Positions 6,632 to 12,163 of a DNA stretch of 14,535 bases are shown piece by piece. A program made the position numbers and the translations under genes. Origin of the DNA: JAJNBK01 sp035642715 (GTDB taxonomy: Archaea; Thermoproteota; Nitrososphaeria; Nitrososphaerales; Nitrososphaeraceae); contig DASQRW010000182.1 of assembly GCA_035642715.1 (NCBI GenBank), positions 1 to 14,535 of the forward strand, in the 5' to 3' direction. The notes under the pieces were generated by a model that did not search any database, was not told the origin of the DNA, and worked only from the letters and a program-made list of their open reading frames with translations. Each line of letters starts with the position of its first letter. Position 1 is the first letter of the stretch.

Positions 6632-6931
6632 CTAATCTTGTGAATGAATTTCGGGATATTCGTAAAATACTCTCCTCTCTTCATATATGTTCTTCTCATA
6701 GTATCTTTTTAAAAGATCATCACGATGTTTATTGCAGACATGGCTTGGAAGATAGTTTGCCAAATCTGGAATAACCATTCTGTTCATACCATGATCAAGA
6801 CATCCTTCTATTACACAATTGCTATAATCAGAAGTTAAATCTTCTTTTTCTTTTTTAGACAATACTTTAGAAGCCTTATCTAGATTATCTTCTTCAGTTT
6901 TATCGTAATTTAATAATAATGTTTTTGACAT
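6632..6931 (-). CDS. Small zinc-binding protein with the MSKTLL N-terminal module
   Basis: A 99-residue protein from the ATG at 6931. An earlier in-frame start at 6988 is disfavoured because a TATA-like TACTATATACTAG (6947-6959) lies between the two. Residues 1-40 are charged and helical: MSKTLLLNYDKTEEDN, then ASKVLSKKEKEDL. This module is shared with the otherwise different protein at 8460-8783, including 17 identical bases at the start. The C-terminal half has the spaced ligands C-x4-C-x2-H (CVIEGCLDH) and, about 20 residues later, H-x-C-x2-H (HVCNKH), a likely zinc site, followed by a basic helix (RDDLLKRYYEKN). No named family is recognised; protein or nucleic-acid binding is an inference from the zinc site. 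Confidence 0.65.
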   Translation of the reverse strand: MSKTLLLNYDKTEEDNLDKASKVLSKKEKEDLTSDYSNCVIEGCLDHGMNRMVIPDLANYLPSHVCNKHRDDLLKRYYEKNIYEERRVFYEYPEIHSQD

Positions 6932-7030
6932 CTTTTTCTTCTCTTCTAGTATATAGTAGAACTGGCCGCCTAAAATGCATGACCGCAATGAAACTTATAG
7001 CAATATATAGTAAGATAGTAAACGTTTATT

Positions 7031-7320
7031 CTATATAGTTTGGTTATTTATAGAATCATAGTATCGAATTATTTTCATCAAGAGAAAAGTGTTAACTTCC
7101 CTTACTACTGTGTGAAGAATTGAATTATAAATATACCTCTGAAAATGTAATATATTTTTGGGTTTATTCTTTTTCTTATTATTACAATTTGGTATAATCT
7201 CTAAATTATCTGCTTCTATGTCTTTGTATAGTCATAGTGTATTGGTACTCGTCCACTTACTATAAAATATTCTAACTTTAATCCATCATAAAGTATAAGA
7301 TTCTTATTTTGTTCACCCAT
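7031..7320 (-). pseudogene. Frameshifted hypothetical protein
   Basis: The minus-strand ATG at 7320 opens a coding-like frame (MGEQNKNLILYDGLKLEYFI, then VSGRVPIHYDYTK) that ends at a TAG at 7216. The adjacent phase is open across the break and continues as DIEADNLEIIPNCNNKKKN for 60 more codons to a TAG at 7031. Loss of one base in the ACAAAG near 7224 would separate the two halves. Joined length is about 95 residues. A TATA-like GCATATAGTA lies about 25-30 bases before the ATG. No family is recognised; the first half has normal soluble-protein composition, while the far C-terminal part is less convincing. Confidence 0.4.
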
Positions 7321-7430
7321 AGATGTAGACTTCCCTACTATATGCTTCTTCCTTTATTGTACTTTTGTGGTCTATTCTGTGTTTTTGATTGATCGGTACT
7401 ATCAATTAAGATTTGGTGTTGTTAATCTTC

Positions 7431-7453
7431 TCTTCTTCTTCTTCTTCTTCTTC
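7431..7453. repeat. TTC trinucleotide repeat
   Basis: About seven to eight TTC/CTT units in a row in the non-coding stretch downstream of the 33-residue zinc protein. The other bases of 7321-7540 show nothing I can support. Confidence 0.8.
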
Positions 7454-7540
7454 ACAATCGCTGAGTCCGTACCTTCAAAACTCCTCTAGATTCATACATT
7501 TTCAATATGAAATTCTGTCAGTGAATATATCGCATTTCTT

Positions 7541-7642
7541 TTATGATGTTTCTTTAATTTTGTTCCAACAGTGCACACAAAAATCTCCTTCATCATGGAA
7601 TATCTCTGCATCGTTATCACACGAACTGCATTTGCTATCCAT
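7541..7642 (-). CDS. 33-residue zinc-finger microprotein
   Basis: A very short minus-strand gene from ATG 7642 to TAA 7541. The product begins MDSKCSSCDNDAEIFHDEGD and continues FCVHCWNKIKETS. It has two C-x2-C knuckles 13 residues apart (C5/C8 and C22/C25), the ligand set of a minimal zinc ribbon, with acidic residues between and a basic tail. It is below the size cut of most gene finders. All four Cys, the acidic/basic balance and the clean start and stop argue that it is real. It lies in the same orientation as the zinc-ribbon gene 7705-7968, 62 bases downstream, so the two may share a transcript. Function unknown. Confidence 0.6.
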   Translation of the reverse strand: MDSKCSSCDNDAEIFHDEGDFCVHCWNKIKETS

Positions 7643-7704
7643 ATAATTATACACTCCCAAAAAGAAAATTATCCCTTTTATGTAAAGATATTGACCTGAC
7701 CTTG

Positions 7705-7968
7705 TTATTTTGAAAATTTCATCTCTAGTCCACCTTTGGATCTAGTAGATAATTCGTAAACTTCGTCTTTTGTTAGTGGAATTAGTGAGATATTATTCTC
7801 ATCGAAACAAATAGGACATGTATTGATAATTTGTTCTTGTTTTTTATCCGATTTGAAAATAGTTGCACTCCAAAAACATGATTTACAGAGTGCAAAATGG
7901 CGGTTAGTAGTATAGATGTTGTATTCTAAGCTTTGAATTAATTGGCTATTATCATTATTATTATTCAT
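7705..7968 (-). CDS. Small zinc-ribbon protein
   Basis: An 87-residue protein from the ATG at 7968; a TTG at 7986 would add six residues but is less likely. An Asn-rich N-terminus is followed by the knuckle LCKSCFWSATIF and, about 20 residues on, CPICFDENNISLIPLTKDE, giving a four-Cys zinc ribbon. The tail YELSTRSKGGLEMKFSK contains a Gly-Gly turn before the last strand. This arrangement (C-x2-C-[FW], C-P-x-C, then I-P-[LI]-x-x-[DE]-E) is a recurrent Nitrososphaerales family without assigned function. It is cytosolic, with no membrane segment. The upstream 480 bases are gene-free on both strands. Confidence 0.75.
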   Translation of the reverse strand: MNNNNDNSQLIQSLEYNIYTTNRHFALCKSCFWSATIFKSDKKQEQIINTCPICFDENNISLIPLTKDEVYELSTRSKGGLEMKFSK

Positions 7969-8134
7969 CTTGCTATTTTTGTACAAGTTATCCTACACTT
8001 ATCACCTTTACCAAATGTAATCATATAGACTATGTAGATCTATATTGAGGGATAGTATTGTACGTTTTTTATATCGGATAAGTTTTTTTATTCTTCAAAT
8101 CCAACTAGTAATACATGGTAGTTGACTTGAATTC

Positions 8135-8198
8135 TTCATAGAATAGATAATAAATGATAACCCTACCCCTAATCCACTTCATTTAATTATTCTATGAA
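8135..8198. repeat. Extended inverted repeat in the 7987-8459 gene-free stretch
   Basis: TTCATAGAATA (8135-8145) and TATTCTATGAA (8188-8198) are perfect 11-base inverted arms. A second inner pairing AAATG/CATTT lengthens the stem, leaving a C-rich loop (CCCTACCCCTAATCC). A separate perfect seven-base-pair hairpin AGTAGTA/TACTACT lies at 8315-8333. No gene is seen in 7987-8459. The palindrome CTTTATATAAAG near 8351 could be a promoter for 8460 but would imply a long leader. Confidence 0.5.
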
Positions 8199-8459
8199 CT
8201 ATCTCAATCAACTAATCTTTTTTTTCTAAAGTTTCTGATTACAAAACGAGGTATAGTAGCAATAGTAGCACAATTGAAATCAAGACAGTATTTATTATTC
8301 AACATCAAAGGTAAAGTAGTAATAAATACTACTAAGAGTAATTTTGCAGTCTTTATATAAAGAACAACTATATTTAATATATAATTCTATATTGATAAAT
8401 AATACTATAGGTTTTATTGCGGCAAATCATTTCAGAGTATCAAATCAATACTATTCCAG

Positions 8460-8783
8460 ATGTCAAAAACATTATTGAGCAATGATAAAAGTAAAGAACA
8501 AGAAGAAGAAAACAAACGAGTCAAAATACCTAAAGTGTTATATGAACAACAAGTAAAAGAAAAAGAATTCATTATATTACAAATCTGTAAATCTGATATA
8601 GATAAAGCAATTGAGGATTTAAAAGAACATATGAAACTAAACCAATATTACCAACCTGACTATAAGTTGATAGTAGAACGTTACACAGATACAATATTGG
8701 ACGTTTATGGGTGGTATGAAAGTCTTAAGAAGACGATAATAACTACTGACAGAACTTCTATGTTAGGAAGAGATGAGCTATAA
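8460..8783 (+). CDS. Helical hypothetical protein with the MSKTLL N-terminal module
   Basis: A 107-residue soluble, mostly helical protein from the ATG at 8460. Residues 1-40 (MSKTLLSNDKSKEQEEEN, then KIPKVLYEQQVKEKEF) align with the N-terminus of the protein at 6632-6931: identical first six residues, N-x-DK, acidic run, KVL and KEK. The remainder is different: it has no Cys pair, but a helix DIDKAIEDLKEHMKLN and an aromatic segment YQPDYKLIVERYTD. No family is recognised. At the 3' end the stop TAA (8781-8783) may be premature. Shifting one base gives a charged continuation, IKDSTESKDERVQSTKREF, to a TAA at 8857. This would add about 25 residues. Confidence 0.6.
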   Translation: MSKTLLSNDKSKEQEEENKRVKIPKVLYEQQVKEKEFIILQICKSDIDKAIEDLKEHMKLNQYYQPDYKLIVERYTDTILDVYGWYESLKKTIITTDRTSMLGRDEL

Positions 8784-9080
8784 AGGATTCTACAGAATCA
8801 AAAGATGAACGAGTTCAAAGTACAAAAAGGGAGTTTGTTAATAGATGCTTAAACTAATATTATATATCATAAAATACCGATTGAGAAGTATTGGAAGCAG
8901 AACTAGGTAGGACCACAGGACATTTTTGATGATGTTACAAGTTATTATCTTACTTTCTTCTCAGCCTTCTACTAGGTTGCATTATATCCATCATCTTATA
9001 TCCATATTCTAAATTATGTTTAATATGGTTAATCTATGAGAGCACTCTGGTTCGAATTTACCACCACCATCAAGAACATT

Positions 9081-9238
9081 TCAATATATGAACTGGCTTT
9101 TCTTTTTTTGATTATTAGCATGTTGGAGTTGATAACCAGTAAGATTTCTTCCAAGCTCTTTCTGAAGCTGCCCCTCGCATTACTAAACAAAATTGTTTAA
9201 GTACAAATTGGACATTCAGACGCATTAAACTCATTCAT
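9081..9238 (-). pseudogene. Possible decayed small zinc-finger gene (weak)
   Basis: Minus-strand ATG 9238 reads MNEFNASECPICT, with the C-P-I-C knuckle common in this window, then a TAA. The same phase goes on as TILFSNARG, and after a one-base shift as QLQKELGRNLTGYQLQHANN to a TGA at 9081. The parts have coding-like composition, but need one stop and one frameshift to join, so this is tentative. The rest of 8784-9288 shows only a short coding-like piece near 8917-8985 (DIFDDVTSYYLTFFSAFY on the plus strand) that I cannot assign. Confidence 0.25.
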
Positions 9239-9255
9239 GAACAAGAGAGCACTAT

Positions 9256-9269
9256 GGCTATAATATAAC
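9256..9269 (+). promoter_or_regulatory. Possible TATA box for the structured element
   Basis: The A+T-rich CTATAATATAAC lies about 26 bases before 9289, where the inverted-repeat block begins. This is the right spacing for an archaeal promoter driving a non-coding RNA. Confidence 0.3.
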
Positions 9270-9288
9270 TTATTATTTGATCGTTAGT

Positions 9289-9385
9289 CCATAGTTTGCA
9301 TAGGCTACTCTAGAAACCTAGAGATTTTCGCTACCTATGGAAAGCGAGATTATGTAATAATCTCTAGTAGTATGAGCCATACTAC
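9289..9385 (+). ncRNA. Candidate structured non-coding RNA or multi-hairpin DNA element
   Basis: Within 97 bases there are several perfect inverted repeats: CATAGG 9299-9304 with CCTATG 9334-9339; CTCTAG 9308-9313 with CTAGAG 9318-9323 (four-base loop); GAGATTAT 9346-9353 with ATAATCTC 9357-9364 (three-base loop); and GTAGTATG 9367-9374 with CATACTAC 9378-9385 (three-base loop). A competing nine-base pairing, CTAGAGATT 9318-9326 with AATCTCTAG 9359-9367, would enclose TCGCT/AGCGA (9328-9332/9343-9347) and exclude the second and third hairpins. No open frame covers it. It is not part of the leader of the gene at 9609, which has its own TATA box. The strand is chosen from the upstream TATA-like site. 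The palindromes are seen directly; RNA status is inference, and a mobile-element end or recombination site is an alternative. Confidence 0.35.
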
Positions 9386-9574
9386 ATAAATATATTAAGA
9401 AAGTTCGGTTATAAAAATTCTGCGTATATTTACTATATAAGATCAATAGTTACCGATAATCTGGTATCTTGCAAAGGCGCAAAGGCAATTGTTTCAATTA
9501 TTGGACAGCAGTTGGTAAGCTTGGCAAATTCGTATATATACAAATATTATGCTTTAATAATAGATATCTAAACC

Positions 9575-9586
9575 CTTTTAAATAAT
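9575..9586 (+). promoter_or_regulatory. TATA box of the DUF3303-like gene
   Basis: CTTTTAAATAAT is centred about 29 bases before the ATG at 9609. It supports that start over the TTG at 9594 and predicts a leaderless transcript. Confidence 0.55.
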
Positions 9587-9608
9587 AGAGTCATTGTTCT
9601 ACCTACAT

Positions 9609-9887
9609 ATGACAGCTACTGGGTTCTTAGTGTTTTATCGTTTTAAAGCAATGAATAAAGAAGAGACAGAAAAATCTAAAGATGAATGGAATAGATTGAA
9701 GAATGGCTTACCTTCTGGTATTGAGCTTGTAGGAGAGTATGTCCATGCATGGGGTACTGAATATAATGGTTTTTTGCTATTTGAAGCTGATAGTGCTGAT
9801 TCATTTTTGGATTGGTGGTCAAAGTTTAAGGATACTATTAGATGGTATGTAGAGGAGACACATACAATAGTAGCAAGGAGAAGGTAG
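9609..9887 (+). CDS. DUF3303-like protein (dimeric alpha/beta-barrel type)
   Basis: A 92-residue protein, the usual size for DUF3303-like domains. It reads MTATGFLVFYRFKAM (first strand), a helix with EETEKSKDEWNRLKNG, then GIELVGEYVHAWGTEYNGFL (second and third strands with the V-G-E-Y/H motif), the signature FLLFEADSADSFLDWWSKF, and RWYVEETHTIV (last strand). This beta-alpha-beta-beta-alpha-beta order is that of ferredoxin-like dimeric barrels. No biochemical role is known for the family; small-molecule binding is the usual guess. The ATG at 9609 fits the promoter spacing; the longer TTG start would add five residues outside the fold. It is monocistronic, with T-rich tracts after the stop (about 9899-9925) that should end transcription. 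Confidence 0.75.
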   Translation: MTATGFLVFYRFKAMNKEETEKSKDEWNRLKNGLPSGIELVGEYVHAWGTEYNGFLLFEADSADSFLDWWSKFKDTIRWYVEETHTIVARRR

Positions 9888-10044
9888 TAGTAGTAGTATT
9901 TTTTATCGGTATAAATTATTTTTCTATTTCTTTGTCTCTTATTCCTCTATTCTAGTTTATCTTTCTCAAATAAAGGACGTGACTGATGCTGGTTCGATAG
10001 GGATTAAGTACCGCCGCATATAGAAGGGTCAGAATAGTTTCTAG

Positions 10045-10388
10045 TTATCCCTCCCAATTGAATATTAACTCATTAAGTTGCATAGATGATTGAGTGATAT
10101 CTAATCCATGTGTTTTTTCAAATGCTCCTGGAACTTTGCAGCCCATGGTTCATTCTATGCAGCTAATATTTTGAATGATTGTTCAGGATCGTTAGTCTCA
10201 TAACTGGCAATTGCAAAATCTCCTTGTGGTAAATGTTGAATCCACACCAGCTCGCGTGATATCCCTGCCGCCGCTCTAAAGACTTCATCATGTTCTTTGT
10301 TGTTAACAATATTTTGCTCATTCCATATTCTCATTTGTTCTATTCCTCCTGGAAGTATAGGAACTCTAAAACAGTAATTGGAGACCAT
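10045..10388 (-). pseudogene. DUF6176-like protein with an internal stop and a frameshift
   Basis: Minus-strand ATG 10388 begins MVSNYCFRVPILPGGIEQMR. It continues through AAGISRELVWIQHLPQGDFA and SYETNDPEQSFKILAA, a pattern I associate with DUF6176 (C-F-R-x-P-I-L-P-G, then R-E-x-V-W-x-Q, then G-D-F). A TAG at 10155-10157 interrupts it, but the same phase continues NEPWAAKFQEHLKK. After one missing A in the A-run near 10118 it reads THGLDITQSSMQLNELIFNW to a TAA at 10045. The rebuilt protein is about 113 residues, a normal length. The function of the family is unknown; a dimeric barrel is likely. With two independent lesions this is a convincing pseudogene, although each could be a sequence error. 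Confidence 0.75.
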
Positions 10389-10443
10389 ATTGTTGTTGTA
10401 GATTAAATAAGAATAATAATTTGTCTGTATTTAAATAACTATA

Positions 10444-10458
10444 TCTCTCTCTCTCTCT
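10444..10458. repeat. TC dinucleotide repeat
   Basis: About seven TC units in a row in the stretch between the DUF6176-like pseudogene and the next remnant. A shorter CTCTCTCTCT tract occurs near 11714. Confidence 0.8.
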
Positions 10459-10548
10459 ATGTATGTCTTAATCTTTTGAACTCAATCCTCTTTCAATCCT
10501 ATAATAGTATGATTAAAACAAATATAGATCTCCCATTATAGATTTTTC

Positions 10549-10698
10549 TTATGCTTGGGACATTTGAAGAGCCATTTGTATAATTACTGCCTTAGCCTTT
10601 TCTACAGATAAAGAGGAACACCACCGCCTTTTTGTATTGTTGAAAGATTATGTGAATATTCCTCTATGCTGTTAAGATATTTAATGATATACGCTTTA
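10549..10698 (-). pseudogene. Remnant of a small helical protein, frameshifted
   Basis: On the minus strand one phase reads IIKYLNSIEEYSHNLSTIQK and then GGGVPLYL before a TAG. The next phase continues SVEKAKAVIIQMALQMSQA to a TAA at 10549. One lost base near 10607 would join them into a helix, glycine loop, helix protein of at least 45 residues. No start codon is found upstream in phase, so the 5' end is also damaged or lies in another frame. The family is not named. The rest of 10389-10818 shows no gene. Confidence 0.4.
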
Positions 10699-10818
10699 TT
10701 ACATTTTATTACAAAAAACTTTCATTCCTTTACTTGCTACCTGTGTTTGATTTACGTATTTATTAATAGAAAATAAAAGATCCCCCTTCAAGATATATTT
10801 AATTCTGTATGTACTATG

Positions 10819-11154
10819 TCAGCGTGGCGCATAAAAAATTACTGCAGCTCCGCCAAGTGCAATTACTGAACCTATCACTTCATACTTGTCTGGTTTCTTT
10901 TTATCTACTATTATTCCCCATACAATAGACGATATTATGAATATTCCTCCATAAGCAGCATATACCCTTCCAAAGCTTGCTGGTTGAAGGGTTGGGATAA
11001 TTCCATAGGCAAATAAGATTACCCCACCAAATATGCCGAAAAGTAGTCTCTTATGGTTTCTCAACCATTGCCATATAAGATAGCCACCACCTATTTCTGC
11101 TATTGCAGCCATAAAGAATAATGTAAGCGTAGCTAATATCGCTACTTCAACCAG
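10819..11154 (-). CDS. YnfA/UPF0060-family membrane protein, downstream copy of a tandem pair
   Basis: Four-helix membrane protein of the UPF0060 (YnfA) family, related to small multidrug-resistance and DMT transporters. Signatures are AAIAEIGGGYLIWQWLR (end of helix 1 and the loop with A-E-I-G-G), FAYGIIPTLQPASFGRVYAA, YGGIFIISSIVWG and a last helix ending VIFYAPR. The ATG at 11112 would cut away half of helix 1. The open frame extends upstream as VEVAILATLTLFF, which completes the helix, but contains no ATG, GTG or TTG before a TGA. A CTG at 11154 would give 111 residues, exactly the family length, overlapping the upstream paralogue by 13 bases. This start is therefore proposed with reserve. 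The two products probably act as an antiparallel heterodimer; the substrate is unknown. Confidence 0.75.
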   Translation of the reverse strand: MVEVAILATLTLFFMAAIAEIGGGYLIWQWLRNHKRLLFGIFGGVILFAYGIIPTLQPASFGRVYAAYGGIFIISSIVWGIIVDKKKPDKYEVIGSVIALGGAAVIFYAPR

Positions 11155-11510
11155 ACTGGTTTCTCACCTTTCCTTGGTGTATAGAATATTATTACAACAC
11201 CTACAATAGCAATCACTGCTCCTATTACATCAAATAAATCAGGGTAAATTCCTTCAAAGATCAAACCCCACAATAATGCCATTATAATAAAAATTCCTCC
11301 ATAAGCAGCATAAATTCTGTGAAAATAAGATGGTTGAAAAGTGGGAACTATACCATACAAGAATAAGACAAAACCACCAATGATACCATAAATCCAACTC
11401 ATGTCTTCTCTTAACCACAACCACACCAAATAACCACCGCCTATCTCACAAAGTCCAGCCAGGAAGAAGAAAAATAAGGAAATGCAAACTTTACTTTTGC
11501 TAATATTCAA
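11142..11510 (-). CDS. YnfA/UPF0060-family membrane protein, upstream copy of a tandem pair
   Basis: A 122-residue four-helix membrane protein of the same family. Helix 1 is ISLFFFFLAGLCEIGGGYLV followed by WLWLRED. The second conserved block is LYGIVPTFQPSYFHRIYAAY, then GGIFIIMALLWGLIFEG and a last helix ending VIIFYTPR, with a short tail KGEKPVWLK. It is clearly a paralogue of the gene that follows, with about half the residues shared by eye and the same loop motifs. The only available start is a TTG at 11510; no ATG precedes helix 1. A TATA-like TTTATATA at 11523-11530 is rather close to this TTG. The last 13 bases overlap the proposed start of the second copy, suggesting translational coupling. 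Confidence 0.82.
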   Translation of the reverse strand: MNISKSKVCISLFFFFLAGLCEIGGGYLVWLWLREDMSWIYGIIGGFVLFLYGIVPTFQPSYFHRIYAAYGGIFIIMALLWGLIFEGIYPDLFDVIGAVIAIVGVVIIFYTPRKGEKPVWLK

Positions 11511-11522
11511 GTTATCCTGATA

Positions 11523-11530
11523 TATATAAA
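11523..11530 (-). promoter_or_regulatory. TATA box of the YnfA-like pair
   Basis: TTTATATA on the minus strand is centred about 16 bases before the TTG at 11510. This is closer than usual and leaves the exact start of the first copy uncertain. Confidence 0.4.
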
Positions 11531-11614
11531 TAGGCTATAGGGTAATTAAGATAGTTGGCTTTTTATTTTCGTTTTTCTTGGAATATCATAACGTATGCAG
11601 AGCTATCTAAACTA

Positions 11615-11830
11615 CTACTGGTGATGATAAAGCTGCTTACTGCTGGTCCGAATCTGCTCCTGCTTATGTTGAATTAAGATAAGAATAGTATCATTATATG
11701 TCTCTCTGATCATATCTCTCTCTCTGAGATACAATTTAATTAAAAGTGTTATTGCGTCATGCATTTTTACTGCCATAGCCAAAGGTATTTTATATCCTCT
11801 CAGATTGTGAGAAAATTGTGAAGCTTGCAA
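11615..11830 (-). CDS. Possible hypothetical protein (weak)
   Basis: A 71-codon frame from a TTG at 11830 to a TAG at 11615, with internal ATGs at 11776 and 11764. It reads as a helical, basic protein (MAVKMHDAITLLIKLYLRER, then NDTILILIQHKQEQIRTSSK). There are no Cys, no membrane helix and no recognised family. Part of it is encoded by AGAGAGAGAT repeats, which lowers confidence. It lies upstream of the YnfA-like pair on the same strand, 104 bases away. Confidence 0.35.
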   Translation of the reverse strand: MQASQFSHNLRGYKIPLAMAVKMHDAITLLIKLYLRERDMIRETYNDTILILIQHKQEQIRTSSKQLYHHQ

Positions 11831-11951
11831 TGTATGTTTTGAACAGTTTATTTCTTAATTAGAGGTGTATAATACTATTTCTTTTCTTTTGAAACAGAAG
11901 AAATCTAATAGGTAATTGGATGACTCTAGAGTATAAATAAATCAGAAAATG

Positions 11952-12025
11952 CACCTCCACTATGTCTACCATCTCCGCTTTTGATTATTTTGTCAAAAAA
12001 AAGAGCAAGGTTGAATCTTCTCTCC
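11952..12025 (-). repeat. Copy B of the dispersed repeat, within a startless open frame
   Basis: On the minus strand this reads GAGAGAAGATTCAACCTTGC, a T-run, GACAAAATAATCAAAAGCGG and AGATGGTAGACATAGTGGAG. It aligns with copy C (13111-13178) over about 70 bases, with one gap in the T-run and one three-base gap. The surrounding frame (stop at 11926-11928, open back to about 12142) lacks a start codon. It reads SLSKDNTFLYVHRERRFNLA, then LFFDKIIKSGDGRHSGGAF. The stretch 11831-12127 has no other gene. Confidence 0.5.
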
Positions 12026-12127
12026 CTATGGACGTATAAAAAAGTATTATCTTTACTCAGGCTGACAATATTTCTATCAGAAAATGTAATTCCTTCGCAA
12101 ATAGGGCTTAAATCTAGCAGATTAAAC

Positions 12128-12137
12128 TTTATATAAT
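12128..12137 (+). promoter_or_regulatory. TATA box of the eight-helix membrane protein gene
   Basis: TTTATATAAT is centred near 12132. A transcript would begin near 12159, only a few bases before the CTG at 12164 proposed as the start. Confidence 0.45.
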
Positions 12138-12163
12138 CATACTATCTCCATTGATCGGTTTAT

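Noticed and set aside
6496..6774. Plus-strand open frame opposite the zinc-binding gene 6632-6931
   Set aside because: It is Phe/Cys/Leu-rich with no family features and lies antisense to a gene with a better start, promoter and zinc motif.
7413..7646. Plus-strand open frame starting with a Ser run
   Set aside because: The Ser run is only the TTC/CTT repeat, and the rest is antisense to the zinc microprotein 7541-7642.
8784..9288. Search for a transposase or integrase in the decayed stretch
   Set aside because: No catalytic motif or terminal repeats were recognised; only short unassignable coding-like pieces are present.
9991..9997. GGTTCGA, reminiscent of a tRNA T-loop
   Set aside because: The flanking bases do not pair into a T-stem and no acceptor, D or anticodon arms are found around it.
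10155..10157. In-frame TAG in the DUF6176-like gene as a pyrrolysine codon
   Set aside because: No pyrrolysine genes are visible, the lineage is not known to use it, and a separate frameshift in the same gene points to decay.
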